Shown here: in pieces, positions 53,764 to 62,834 of the stretch
Layout of the letters: each line of letters starts with the position of its first letter
Position numbering within the stretch: the stretch's first letter is position 1
Assembly: GCF_002531575.1 (NCBI RefSeq)
Contig: NZ_NWTI01000031.1
Span: forward strand, 1 to 64,000
Origin: Bradyrhizobium sp. Y36
GTDB taxonomy: Bacteria; Pseudomonadota; Alphaproteobacteria; Rhizobiales; Xanthobacteraceae
Reading direction: 5' to 3'
DNA length: 64,000 bases
Made by a program: the position numbers and the translations under genes
Notes under the pieces: generated by a model
Seen by the model: only the letters and a program-made list of their open reading frames with translations
Databases searched by the model: none
What the model was told of the DNA's origin: nothing

Positions 53764-55491
53764 ATGAGCTTTCAATATTTTGCCGGCGCCACCTGCCGGG
53801 CGCTGCTGGCGCCGAAGGATGGCCCTTCTCTTTACGATGTCTGCGATCCCGTATTGTCTGCTACCGCGGGCGGCGATCCGCATCTGGCCAAGTTCTACAA
53901 GACCGCGCTCGGCAATCCCGCACTGCGGGTGCTGCTCAGGCGGGCCGGACTGCCCGAGCTGCGTGACGAGGCCAGGCTGACGGCGCTGCGCGCGGCGCTG
54001 GCTCGCGCCCGGGACGAGGCCGAGCCCGACTGGGCGGCGGTCGGCCAGCCGGTCGCCGATCTCGTCGACAGCATCGCGCTCGACCATCCCAGGCCGCCGC
54101 CGGCGATGTTCACCGGCTCGGCGCCGCCGCAAGCGCAGATCGACGGCGCAATCCGCGACTGCGCGCAACATCTGCTCGGCTCGTACCGCCGAAACGGCTT
54201 TCTGCCGACCTATGCCGCCTTCAACCTGATCGGCGATCCCGATTTTCGCGGCCGTGAGCTGATCATGGCGCTCACGGGCCTCAACGCCCGCGGCTACAAG
54301 AACTCGTCGCTGCTGTTCAACCTCGCCCGCGTCTTCATCGCGCGCTCGAAGGCCGCCGCCGTCGTCAATCCGCCCTGGCGCGGGATCGCCGAGCCGATGT
54401 GGGAGCCGGTGCAGATCCGCCACCGTTCGGCCTATTACGATGCGTTCTTCATCGAGGCGCTGCTGAGCTATGGCGAGACCGGGCTGGCCTCACCGGCCGA
54501 CAAGGTTGCAGCGGAGCGCGCCATCGCCGACATGGTGGATTTCTGCGTCAACATCAGCCGCGAAGAGGTCGAGGGCATCGACGGCGCGCGCTTCAACGTC
54601 GTCACTGCGCTGGCGCCCGCGCCGCATCCGCGCTTCTCGCGCTACTTCGCGCAGATCAAGCAGGATCTCGGCTTCGGCATCTACGTGCCGGATTGCGACA
54701 CCACGGCGTGCTCGATCTCGGCCGCGACCCAGGCCGGCTGCACCGACGCGATCATCGACCAGCCGCTGCTCGACTTCTATTCCGGCTATCAGGTCCACGC
54801 CGGCGTCAACGAGCCGCGCGTGACCGTGCCGCTCAACGACAACATCGACCATGAGGGCGGCGTTGCGACCTGGATCGACAATCTCAGGGGCGAGCGACCC
54901 TACGGCAACGACCTCGATCCGACGCTCAATCTCGACATTCTCGAGGTGAGCTTTCGCAACCTCGCGCGCTGGAAAGTTCTGGAGACGCCGTCGCGGCTCG
55001 CCACGGTGCATCGCATCATCGGCTTCCAGAAGCGGCTGGCCGCAAGCGGCGCCTTCGCCAATCCGCGCTCGCACATCTATTACCTGCCGGAACTCTACAG
55101 CGCCTATTTCGGCCGCTGCTATGCGGCCTTCCTGGCGCTGCCGCTGGCCGCGCAGGCCGCGATCGACCCGAACGGCGATTTCGACTTCATCCGCCATCGC
55201 GTGCTCTCCTACGTCAAGGGCGAGCTGATGGCCGCGGAGATGAACGTGTTCGACGCGGCGCTGGCGCTGATCGCGCTCGGCCATCTCGGCGCCGACCCGC
55301 GCGCCTTCGCGCCGGCGCTGAACGTGATCGTCGCCAGCCTTGGCGAAGGCGGCCGCCGCGGTCCGTTCCGCGCCTATGAGTGGAACAAGATGAAGACGCC
55401 GACGCGGATCCTGGTGGGCGGGCCAGAGGTGACCTCGGCCTTTGTGCTGATGGGATTGGCGGTGGCGAAGCGGGTGATGGCGCGGGGGTGA
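53764..55491 (+). CDS. Uncharacterised 575-aa protein with a DxDTT motif (possible terpene-cyclase-like fold)
   Basis: No family recognised with certainty. ATG 53764 follows CCAGG; the 40 upstream codons of the frame look noncoding. It is soluble and mostly alpha-helical throughout, with no signal. At residues 310-315 it has PDCDTTACS: Asp-x-Asp-Thr-Thr-Ala, which resembles the DxDD(T)A acid motif of squalene-hopene and class II diterpene cyclases and the DxDTT form reported for drimane-type cyclases. Later helices (LDILEVSFRNLARWKVLE, YLPELYSAYFGRCYAAFLAL) would suit an alpha/alpha barrel. QW repeats are absent, so this is a fold-level guess. Next to no terpene genes. Confidence 0.7.
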   Translation: MSFQYFAGATCRALLAPKDGPSLYDVCDPVLSATAGGDPHLAKFYKTALGNPALRVLLRRAGLPELRDEARLTALRAALARARDEAEPDWAAVGQPVADLVDSIALDHPRPPPAMFTGSAPPQAQIDGAIRDCAQHLLGSYRRNGFLPTYAAFNLIGDPDFRGRELIMALTGLNARGYKNSSLLFNLARVFIARSKAAAVVNPPWRGIAEPMWEPVQIRHRSAYYDAFFIEALLSYGETGLASPADKVAAERAIADMVDFCVNISREEVEGIDGARFNVVTALAPAPHPRFSRYFAQIKQDLGFGIYVPDCDTTACSISAATQAGCTDAIIDQPLLDFYSGYQVHAGVNEPRVTVPLNDNIDHEGGVATWIDNLRGERPYGNDLDPTLNLDILEVSFRNLARWKVLETPSRLATVHRIIGFQKRLAASGAFANPRSHIYYLPELYSAYFGRCYAAFLALPLAAQAAIDPNGDFDFIRHRVLSYVKGELMAAEMNVFDAALALIALGHLGADPRAFAPALNVIVASLGEGGRRGPFRAYEWNKMKTPTRILVGGPEVTSAFVLMGLAVAKRVMARG

Positions 55492-55500
55492 TGTGTGCTC

Positions 55501-55520
55501 TTACCCTCCCCTGGAGGGTG
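55501..55520. repeat. Remnant of a family B repeat arm
   Basis: TTACCCTCCCCTGGAGGGTG at 55501-55520 matches one end of the element at 18501 and 52318; the rest of the repeat is missing. Confidence 0.6.
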
Positions 55521-55645
55521 AAAGCGAGACCTCGCGCAATGACGGGAAGTTGAAAGCTCAATCGTTAGGCATAAGCTGGCCGCGAGGCCAAAAGCCGACC
55601 ACAATTGCGCGGCTTATCGAAATGATCCTGAACCCGCGGACCGGC

Positions 55646-56371
55646 ATGTTGCGAAAATTCCTGATTGCGCTGTCTCTCCTCGCTCTTCCCTCGCTCGCGC
55701 ACGCCGCCGACATCACCGGCACGGCAAAAGTCCGCGCCGGCGACTCCGTCGTGATCGGAAATACGCGGATCCGGCTTGGCGGCATCGACGCGCCCGCGAT
55801 CGACCAGCTCTGCCTCAACACCAAGACCGAGCGCTGGACCTGCGGCATCGCAGCGCGCGACGAGCTCGCCAAATACGCTGACGGCAAGAGCTGGGTCTGC
55901 CACGCCCGTTCGATCGACCGGCGCGGCCGCACCGTGGCGCGTTGCGAGGTCGGCGGTGAGGACATCCAGAAATGGCTGGTGCGCAGCGGCTGGGCGCTGG
56001 CCTACACCCGCATCTCCAAGGACTACGAGCCCGACGAGGCCGCCGCGCGTGAGGCAAAAGCCGGGATGTGGCAGGGCGCCTTCATCGCGCCCTGGGACTG
56101 GCGGGTCCGCAACAAGAAGACGCAGATCCTGGGTGCGACCAAGCCGCCTGATGGCGCATACGCCGTGCTGCTCGCCTCGGCCTCGGGGCCGGTGGCGCCC
56201 TCCCCGGACTGCACCATCAAGGGCAACGTCAACAGCGCCGGCGAGTGCATCTATCACCAGCCGACCAGCCGCTGGTACACCCAGATCAAGATGAAGATCA
56301 GCAAGGGCACCCGCTGGTTCTGCTCGGTGGAAGAAGCCGAGGCCGCCGGCTGCCGCGAGACCAAGCGCTAA
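55646..56371 (+). CDS. Exported SNase-fold protein lacking the catalytic Glu
   Basis: A 241-residue secreted protein of the thermonuclease family. ATG 55646 gives a compact signal peptide (MLRKFLIALSLLALPSLAHA); ATG 55622 is an alternative. The nuclease fold spans about 22-150. Residues equivalent to Asp21, Arg35 and Asp40 of staphylococcal nuclease are present (AGD33S, R43LGGID48), and the Arg87 region is DRRGRTVARC. The general-base Glu43 position is Ala51 (DAPAID), so nuclease activity is doubtful. The C-terminal 90 residues carry four more Cys and may form a disulfide-bonded extension. Confidence 0.85.
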   Translation: MLRKFLIALSLLALPSLAHAADITGTAKVRAGDSVVIGNTRIRLGGIDAPAIDQLCLNTKTERWTCGIAARDELAKYADGKSWVCHARSIDRRGRTVARCEVGGEDIQKWLVRSGWALAYTRISKDYEPDEAAAREAKAGMWQGAFIAPWDWRVRNKKTQILGATKPPDGAYAVLLASASGPVAPSPDCTIKGNVNSAGECIYHQPTSRWYTQIKMKISKGTRWFCSVEEAEAAGCRETKR

Positions 56372-56473
56372 CCAGACCTGCGTTTTGGACGCTTTTCCAC
56401 CGCCCCCGCCCCGCGTAAAACCGTTGTTACAGCCACCCACCCATCTGTTCTCTGGCAATAAGGACCGACAGCA

Positions 56474-57661
56474 ATGACCGTTCGCGCGGGCCGGGAGTTT
56501 CTGGCCATCCCCGGGCCCACCACGATGCCCGACGAGGTGCTGCGGGCGATGCATCGTCCGGCGATCGACATCTACTCCAAGGAGATGCTCGACCTGACCG
56601 AGAGCCTGCTCGGCGACATCTCGAAACTGTTCGCGACCAGGGGCAAGTCCTACATCTACATCGCCAACGGTCACGGCGCCTGGGAAGCCGCGCTCAGCAA
56701 CGTGCTGTCGCGCGGCGACAAGGTGCTGGTGCTGGAGAGCGGGCGCTTCGCGATCGGCTGGGGCAATGCGGCGGCGCTGATGGGCGCCGAGGTCGAGGTG
56801 CTCAAGGGCGACTGGCGCCGCGCGGTGCGGCCGCACGAGGTCGAGGAGCGGCTGCGCCGCGACAAGGAGCACACCATCAAGGCCGTCGTCGTGGTCCAGG
56901 TCGACACGGCCAGCGGCGTGCAGAACGACATCGAGGCGATCGGCAAGGCGATCAAGGCGAGCGGCCATCCCGCATTGTACATGGTCGACACCGTGGCCTC
57001 GCTCGGCTGCATGCCGTTCGAGATGGACAAATGGGGCATCGACGTCGCGATGTCCGGCTCGCAGAAGGGCCTGATGACGCCGCCCGGCCTCGGCTTCGTC
57101 GCCGCCAATGCGCGCGCGCTCGAGGTGCACAAGAAGGCCAATATGTCGACGCCCTATTGGAGCTGGAGCGAGCGCGAGGGCACCGAGAACTATCGCAAAT
57201 ACGCCGGCACTGCGCCGGTGCATCTGTTGTTCGCGCTGCGCAAGGCGATCGACATGCTGCACGAGGAAGGCCTGGAGAACGCCTTCCGCCGTCACAGCCT
57301 GCTCGGCGAAGCCGCGCGCCGCGCGGTCTCGGTCTGGTCGGAAGGCCAGGTGCTCGGCTTCAACGTCGCGGAGGCGAACGAGCGCTCCAACACCGTGACC
57401 ACGGTGACCATGAGCAACGGCCACGACCCGGCGGTGCTGCAGCGCTATTGCAAGGACAAATGCGGCGTCGTGCTCGGCACCGGCATCGGCGATCTCTCCG
57501 GCCAAGCCTTCCGCATCGCCCATATGGGCCACGTCAACGCCCCGATGCTGCTCGGCACGCTCGGGGTGATCGAGGTCGGGCTGAACGCGCTGAAGATCCC
57601 GCACGGCAAGGGCGGGCTGGAAGCGGCGGTGTCGTATCTCGGCGACGAGGTGGCGGCGTAA
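56474..57661 (+). CDS. Class V aminotransferase (serine/alanine-glyoxylate type)
   Basis: A 395-residue PLP enzyme. ATG 56474 (MTVRAGREFLAIPGPTTMPD) is the normal family start. The PLP Lys is in SGSQKGLMTPPGLGF; the cofactor Asp is in MVDTVASLGC; substrate-side residues include NGHGAWEAALSN. This matches serine-glyoxylate/alanine-glyoxylate aminotransferases, which link glyoxylate, serine and hydroxypyruvate. Which amino donor is preferred cannot be read. It stands alone and is closed by an inverted repeat shared with the convergent SGNH-like gene. Confidence 0.93.
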   Translation: MTVRAGREFLAIPGPTTMPDEVLRAMHRPAIDIYSKEMLDLTESLLGDISKLFATRGKSYIYIANGHGAWEAALSNVLSRGDKVLVLESGRFAIGWGNAAALMGAEVEVLKGDWRRAVRPHEVEERLRRDKEHTIKAVVVVQVDTASGVQNDIEAIGKAIKASGHPALYMVDTVASLGCMPFEMDKWGIDVAMSGSQKGLMTPPGLGFVAANARALEVHKKANMSTPYWSWSEREGTENYRKYAGTAPVHLLFALRKAIDMLHEEGLENAFRRHSLLGEAARRAVSVWSEGQVLGFNVAEANERSNTVTTVTMSNGHDPAVLQRYCKDKCGVVLGTGIGDLSGQAFRIAHMGHVNAPMLLGTLGVIEVGLNALKIPHGKGGLEAAVSYLGDEVAA

Positions 57662-57683
57662 GGCGCCGGCCAAATACTCCGCT

Positions 57684-57728
57684 GTCGTCCCTGCCTAGTG
57701 CGCAATTGCGCACGGGCGCAGGGACGAC
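57684..57728. terminator. Bidirectional inverted repeat between convergent genes
   Basis: 11-bp arms GTCGTCCCTGC (57684-57694) and GCAGGGACGAC (57718-57728) enclose a perfect 14-nt palindrome TGCGCAATTGCGCA (57699-57712). Placed between convergent stops, it fits a shared terminator and resembles other dispersed palindromes here. Confidence 0.65.
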
Positions 57729-57742
57729 GGTGGCGTGTTTGG

Positions 57743-58846
57743 CTACGGCTGCGGCACACGATACGCGTCGATTTGCGCCTTCAGCTCATCTAGCGGTGCC
57801 GTCGGCTTGCTCGGATCGACCCGATACTCGCCGCCCGCCAACCACTTCAGCACCATGGCGTCCACCACCGGCGAATGGTGGATGACGTCGCCATAGTTGT
57901 TCAGGTCATGCGTCACCTGCCTGATCGCGCGGAAATCGTGCAGGCGGACGTTGGGAAGCGGCGTCAGGCGCTGGGCAATGACCGCCGTGAGATCGGTGAC
58001 GATCTTCAATGTCGCCGGCGAGGCATCGCGCATGGCGACGAATTGCAGGATCGAATAAGGCGGGAAGTAGATGTCGAACGTCACCTCGGGATGGCGCGCG
58101 ATCAGGCCGACGGCATCCTGCTCGAAATGCCGCACCATGGCCTTGAAGTCATAGCCTTCGCCGAGGAAGCGGCTGCGCACGGGACTGGTGATGTAGGCGA
58201 AGGCGGCCAGCGTCCTCGTCGCATTGTACTCGCGCGCGAGATCGAAATCCCGCGGCAGCGCGTAGATGTCGTCGACATCCGGTCGCGCGAACTTGACCGG
58301 GAGATAAGGCGCCGCCCGGGTCAGCGGCTGGCGCAATGGCGGAACCGAGCGCAGCAGCGTGAACAGGGATTCCTTGGCCATCGCCGCGCTGAACAGGTAG
58401 GAAGCAATGCCCTTCGCCGTCCTGCGATAGAGATCGACGGACAGGTAGGGATCGTCCTCGATGTCGGCGGCATCGACGAAGATGAAATCGTCCATCGCCC
58501 AGATCACGCGTTTCGCGCCGCGCTCGATCGCCTGCTCCAGCACGAAACCTTGCTGGCGTGAATTGGAGCCGGTCATCGCCAGCTTGAGCGAATGCACGCG
58601 AAGCGCACGGTCGATGTCGCTCTGGCGGAAATGGATCGCGAGCGAGGTGCCCATGAAGGCGGTGTCGAACCGCTGGCTGCGGATCAGCCCGGCATTCTGC
58701 ACGCGCGTGTCGTCGGAATAGAAGGCGCGCGGCGAGGGGCGAAACAGCTGCAAGGGATCGACGACGAAAACGAGCGCGGCCGCACCCAGCACGCACACGA
58801 TGCTCGCGAGCAGAAGACGCGCCGGATGTGTGAACGTCGCGCGCAT
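57743..58846 (-). CDS. SGNH-like partner of the MBOAT protein
   Basis: A 367-residue protein with an N-terminal membrane helix (about 10-30) and a periplasmic domain. The segment MGTSLAIHF (near residue 65) resembles the GTS/GSS nucleophile turn of AlgX/DltD-type SGNH proteins; a C-terminal HDLNNYGDVIHHSP could hold the Asp/His pair. It overlaps the MBOAT stop by one base (TGATG) and so is its coupled partner. Pairs like this acetylate or otherwise acylate extracellular polysaccharide. The SGNH call is weaker than the MBOAT one. Confidence 0.78.
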   Translation of the reverse strand: MRATFTHPARLLLASIVCVLGAAALVFVVDPLQLFRPSPRAFYSDDTRVQNAGLIRSQRFDTAFMGTSLAIHFRQSDIDRALRVHSLKLAMTGSNSRQQGFVLEQAIERGAKRVIWAMDDFIFVDAADIEDDPYLSVDLYRRTAKGIASYLFSAAMAKESLFTLLRSVPPLRQPLTRAAPYLPVKFARPDVDDIYALPRDFDLAREYNATRTLAAFAYITSPVRSRFLGEGYDFKAMVRHFEQDAVGLIARHPEVTFDIYFPPYSILQFVAMRDASPATLKIVTDLTAVIAQRLTPLPNVRLHDFRAIRQVTHDLNNYGDVIHHSPVVDAMVLKWLAGGEYRVDPSKPTAPLDELKAQIDAYRVPQP

Positions 58847-60282
58847 CAGAACCGGAAATAGATGAATTCGCTGTGGCTCTGGATGCCCAGAATGCCGAAG
58901 GCAAGCACCAGCGACGCCGCATAGAGCACCAGCGGCCGCATGCGCCCGGCCCGCAGCGTCTCGCCGACCCTGCGGTTGTCGTGGTCATATCCCATGATGC
59001 CTTGCGTGTTCGGCGCCAGCCACACCAGCGCGGCGTAGATCGCGACCAGCACCAGCGCCGCGATCTCCTCGCGGCCGAACACGATGCTGGAGGGATCGGC
59101 CATGGCACCGAGAATGCGCATGGCCCAATCGATCCGCTCAGTGCGGAAGAACACCCAGGCGACGACGACGGCGAGGAACGTCAGCACGGCGCCCACGATG
59201 CGGACCGGACGCGCAAGCGGCGACGGGATGGTCGGCACCAGCGCATTGAAGCCGTGATTGATACAGAGATAGGCCCCGTGCAGCGCGCCCCACACCACGA
59301 AGGTCCAGGCCGCGCCGTGCCAGAGCCCGCCGAGCAGCATCGTGATCAGCAGGTTGACGTAGCGCAGCACGCGTCCCCTGCGGTTGCCGCCGAGCGGGAT
59401 GTAGAGATAGTCGCGCAGGAACTGCGACAGCGTCATGTGCCAGCGCCGCCAGAAATCGACGATGCTGGTGGCCTTGTAAGGCGAATTGAAATTGACCGGC
59501 AGGAAGATGCCGAACATCAGCGAGATCCCGATGGCCATGTCGGAATAGCCGGAGAAGTCGAAATAGAGCTGGAAGGTGTAGGCGAGCGCACCCAGCCAGG
59601 CCTGATCGAAGCTCGGCGAGCGCGCCTCGAAGGCGAGCGCGACCAGCGGCTGGATGCCGTCGGCGAGGCAGGTCTTCTTGAACAGGCCGATGGCGAAGAT
59701 GATGACGCCGCACAGGATCAGATGGCCGTCCGGGCGCTTGGTCTCCTCGCGCTCGAATTGCGGGATCATGTCCTTGTGGTGGAGAATCGGCCCCGCGATC
59801 AGATGCGGGAAGTACGTCACGAACAGCGCGTAATGCGGCAGCGCATAGGCCGCGACCCGGCCGCGATAAGCGTCCACCAGGAACGCGATCTGGGTGAAGG
59901 TGTAGAAGGAGATGCCGACCGGCAGCAGGATGTGAACGGCGGCATGCGTGCCGAACAGGGCGTTGAGGTTCTCGGCGACGAATCCGGCATATTTGAAGAT
60001 GCCGAGCACGAGCAGATCGCCGGCGACGCCGAGCGCGAGCGCGGCTTTGCGCTGTGACGGGCCGAGCTTCGCCACGATCAGGAGATGGCCGACGCCGTAA
60101 TTGAAGGCGATCGAGAGCAGCAGAAGGCCTGAGAACTGCCAGCTGCCGATGGCGTAGAAGGCGATCGAGGCCAGCGCCAGCCAGATCACAGGGGTGAGAT
60201 TGCTGCGCCGCCCGAGCCAGAAATAGCCGGCCAGCACGACCGGGAGGAACAGCAGGATGAACGGGTAGGAATTGAACAGCAT
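58846..60282 (-). CDS. MBOAT-family O-acyltransferase (AlgI-like)
   Basis: A 478-residue multi-pass membrane acyltransferase. ATG 60282 (MLFNSYPFILLFLPVVLAGY) matches the usual AlgI-type start; the much longer upstream frame is noncoding and repeat-derived. About ten to twelve helices. Family motifs: LPVGISFYTFTQIAFLVDAY, YFDFSGYSDMAIGIS, FWRRWHMTLSQFLRDYLYIP and the catalytic His in GGLWHGAAWTF. AlgI-type proteins carry acyl groups across the inner membrane to alginate, cellulose or other glycans. With the SGNH-like gene it forms a two-gene acylation unit. Confidence 0.93.
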   Translation of the reverse strand: MLFNSYPFILLFLPVVLAGYFWLGRRSNLTPVIWLALASIAFYAIGSWQFSGLLLLSIAFNYGVGHLLIVAKLGPSQRKAALALGVAGDLLVLGIFKYAGFVAENLNALFGTHAAVHILLPVGISFYTFTQIAFLVDAYRGRVAAYALPHYALFVTYFPHLIAGPILHHKDMIPQFEREETKRPDGHLILCGVIIFAIGLFKKTCLADGIQPLVALAFEARSPSFDQAWLGALAYTFQLYFDFSGYSDMAIGISLMFGIFLPVNFNSPYKATSIVDFWRRWHMTLSQFLRDYLYIPLGGNRRGRVLRYVNLLITMLLGGLWHGAAWTFVVWGALHGAYLCINHGFNALVPTIPSPLARPVRIVGAVLTFLAVVVAWVFFRTERIDWAMRILGAMADPSSIVFGREEIAALVLVAIYAALVWLAPNTQGIMGYDHDNRRVGETLRAGRMRPLVLYAASLVLAFGILGIQSHSEFIYFRF

Positions 60283-60434
60283 CAGGCTGGACCGCGTGGG
60301 AATATGGCCCCTCAAAGCACACAAGGCGCCGATCAACAACCCGGTGCCTCGACACCGTCCTGGCACCGTCCTTGTCGTAGCCACGCTGGCAATTCGCGTG
60401 CCTGTCGCCATATTATGGGCGACCAGCCGCCTTC

Positions 60435-60524
60435 CATGGCCGTCGTTGCCGGGCTCGACCCGGCAATTCATCGCTAAGAGATCTCGTCCTTGATGGATGC
60501 GCGGATCAAGCCCGCGCATGACGA
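60435..60524. repeat. Palindromic repeat before the oligopeptidase gene
   Basis: Two hairpin halves: TTGCCGGGCTCGACCCGGCAA and GCGCGGATCAAGCCCGCGC, in the dispersed pattern common in this genus. It runs into the open frame upstream of the peptidase start, so the in-frame ATG at 60493 is repeat DNA rather than a real start. Confidence 0.72.
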
Positions 60525-60555
60525 GGTGAGTTTCCGTAAGACGAACGAGGACCGA

Positions 60556-62661
60556 GTGACCGAAGCCAAGACCCCTTCCCAGCCCCCCGTCGCCCCGCGC
60601 CGGCCGCACTCCTTCACGCATCACGGCATCACCGTGACCGACGACTATGCGTGGTTGAAGGACGCGAAATGGCAGGAGGTGCTGCGCAACCCTGCGGTGC
60701 TCGACCCCGATATCCGCAAATATCTGGATGAGGAGAACGTCTACACCGAGAGCCTGCTCGGCCACACCGCGGGCCTGCAGAAGACGCTGGTGCGCGAGAT
60801 GCGCGGCCGGATCAAGGAGGACGATTCCAGCGTGCCGTCGCCGGACGGGCCGTTCGCCTATTTCCGCAGGTTCCGCGAGGGCGGGCAGCACGAGCTGTTC
60901 GGCCGCGTGCCGCGCGACGGCGGCGAGAGCGAAATCGTGCTCGACGGCGACGCGCTCGCCAAGGACCACAAATATTTCAAGTTCGGCGGCAGCCGGCACT
61001 CCTATGATCACAAGCTGCACGCCTGGAGCGCGGACACCAAGGGCTCGGAATATTTTTCGATCCGCGTGCGCGACTGGGCAACGGGAAAGGATCTCGACGA
61101 TCTCGTCGAGGAGACCGACGGCGGCGTGGTCTGGGCGGCGGATGCGAAGTCCTTCTTCTATGTGCGGCTCGACGACAACCACCGGCCGATGCAGGTGTGG
61201 CGGCACAGGCTCGGCACCAGGCAGGCCGACGACACGCTGATCTATGAAGAGCAGGATTCCGGATGGTTCACCCATCTGCACGAGAGCACCAGCGGCCGCT
61301 TCTGCGTGATCGCGGGCGGCGACCACGAGACGTCAGAACAGCGGCTGATCGATCTTGCGAACCCCGAGGCGCCGCCGCGCCTGGTCGCGGCGCGCGAGGA
61401 AGGCGTGCAATATTCGCTGGCCGATCGCGGCGATCAGCTTTTCATCCTCACCAATGCGGATGATGCCATCGACTTCAAGATCGTCACGGCGCCGCTTGAC
61501 TCGCCCGAGCGCAAGAACTGGCGCGATTTGATCCCCTATCGCCCCGGCATCTACATCATCGATCTCGATCTCTACGCGGGACATCTGGTGCGGCTGGAGC
61601 GCGCCAACGCGCTGCCGTCGATCGTGATCCGCGATCTCGCGTCCAACGAAGAGCACGCGATCGCCTTCGACGAGGCCGCCTATTCGCTGGACACCATGGG
61701 CTCCTACGAGTTCGAGACGACGCATTTGCGCTTCGCTTACTCGTCGATGACGACGCCGTCGGAAGTCTATGATTACGACATGGTCAAGCGCACGAGGACC
61801 TTGCGCAAGCGCCAGGAGATTCCGTCGGGCCATGACGCAGCCGACTACGTCACCACGCGCATCATGGCGAAGGCGCATGACGGCGCCGAGGTGCCGGTGT
61901 CGATCCTCTATCGCCGCGGGCTGAAGCTCGACGGCTCGGCGCCGCTGCTGCTCTACGGCTACGGCTCCTACGGCATGGCGATGCCGGCCTCGTTCAACGC
62001 CAACCGCCTGTCGCTGGTCGACCGCGGCTTCGTCTACGCCATCGCCCATATCCGCGGCGGCGCCGACAAGGGCTGGGGCTGGTATCTCGACGGCAAGCGC
62101 GAGAAGAAGACCAACTCGTTCGACGATTTCGCCGCCAGCGCCCGCGCGCTGATCGCTGCGAACTACACCAGCGCGAAACGCATCGTCGGCCATGGCGGCT
62201 CGGCCGGCGGCATGCTGATGGGCGCGGTCGCCAACCGCGCCGGCGACTTGTTCGCCGGCATCGTCGCCGAGGTGCCGTTCGTCGACGTGCTCAACACCAT
62301 GCTCGACGACACGCTGCCGCTGACGCCGCCGGAATGGCCCGAGTGGGGCAACCCGATCGAGAGCGAGAAGGATTTTCGCACCATCCTGTCCTACTCGCCC
62401 TACGACAATGTCGCGGCGAAGGACTATCCGGCGATCCTGGCGATGGGCGGCCTGACCGATCCGCGCGTCACCTATTGGGAGCCCGCCAAGTGGATTGCGC
62501 GTCTGCGCGCGACGATGAGCGGCGGCGGCCCGGTTCTCCTGCGCACCAACATGGGCGCCGGCCACGGCGGCGCCTCGGGGCGGTTCGATCGGCTCGACGA
62601 GGTCGCGATCGTCTACGCGTTCGCGTTGTGGGCGGCGGGGATGGCAGAGGCCGGGGTTTAA
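60556..62661 (+). CDS. S9A oligopeptidase B-like peptidase
   Basis: A 701-residue cytoplasmic serine peptidase of the prolyl oligopeptidase family, cutting short peptides after basic residues if it is a true oligopeptidase B. GTG 60556 is preferred (AGGA upstream); earlier ATGs lie in a repeat. A propeller domain (about 70-410) precedes the alpha/beta hydrolase domain: nucleophile in GHGGSAGGMLMG, Asp in GGLTDPRVTYWE, His in NMGAGHGGASGR. The N-terminal segment PRRPHSFTHHGITVTDDYAW and length fit PtrB. No signal peptide. Confidence 0.93.
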   Translation: MTEAKTPSQPPVAPRRPHSFTHHGITVTDDYAWLKDAKWQEVLRNPAVLDPDIRKYLDEENVYTESLLGHTAGLQKTLVREMRGRIKEDDSSVPSPDGPFAYFRRFREGGQHELFGRVPRDGGESEIVLDGDALAKDHKYFKFGGSRHSYDHKLHAWSADTKGSEYFSIRVRDWATGKDLDDLVEETDGGVVWAADAKSFFYVRLDDNHRPMQVWRHRLGTRQADDTLIYEEQDSGWFTHLHESTSGRFCVIAGGDHETSEQRLIDLANPEAPPRLVAAREEGVQYSLADRGDQLFILTNADDAIDFKIVTAPLDSPERKNWRDLIPYRPGIYIIDLDLYAGHLVRLERANALPSIVIRDLASNEEHAIAFDEAAYSLDTMGSYEFETTHLRFAYSSMTTPSEVYDYDMVKRTRTLRKRQEIPSGHDAADYVTTRIMAKAHDGAEVPVSILYRRGLKLDGSAPLLLYGYGSYGMAMPASFNANRLSLVDRGFVYAIAHIRGGADKGWGWYLDGKREKKTNSFDDFAASARALIAANYTSAKRIVGHGGSAGGMLMGAVANRAGDLFAGIVAEVPFVDVLNTMLDDTLPLTPPEWPEWGNPIESEKDFRTILSYSPYDNVAAKDYPAILAMGGLTDPRVTYWEPAKWIARLRATMSGGGPVLLRTNMGAGHGGASGRFDRLDEVAIVYAFALWAAGMAEAGV

Positions 62662-62689
62662 GGCTCCAGCGTAGCCACACACTCATCTC

Positions 62690-62830
62690 GTCGTCCCCGC
62701 GCAGGCGGGGACCCATACCGCGTGATCTTTCGAGGGAGTGCTGGAGCGGCACCGACGAAGAACTATTCACCTCTAGTCTTCGTCAAACTGCTCCCTCGGG
62801 TTATCGGTCCCGGCTTTCGCCGGGGCGACG
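62690..62830. repeat. Nested inverted repeat (GTCCCCGCGCAGGCGGGGAC type)
   Basis: Outer hairpins TCGTCCCCGCGCAGGCGGGG and GGTCCCGGCTTTCGCCGGGG, with CGAGGGAGTGCTGGAGC and ACTGCTCCCTCGG pairing further in. It is directly followed by a family C repeat. Both fill the gap between convergent genes. Confidence 0.75.
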
Positions 62831-62834
62831 GTCT

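Noticed and set aside
55565..57673. A 702-codon minus-strand frame opposite the SNase and aminotransferase genes
   Set aside because: Spans two real plus-strand genes; the product shows no recognisable domain.
60283..61326. N-terminal extension of the MBOAT frame by 348 codons
   Set aside because: It runs through the peptidase gene on the other strand and a repeat; MBOAT homologues start at the MLFNSYPF position.
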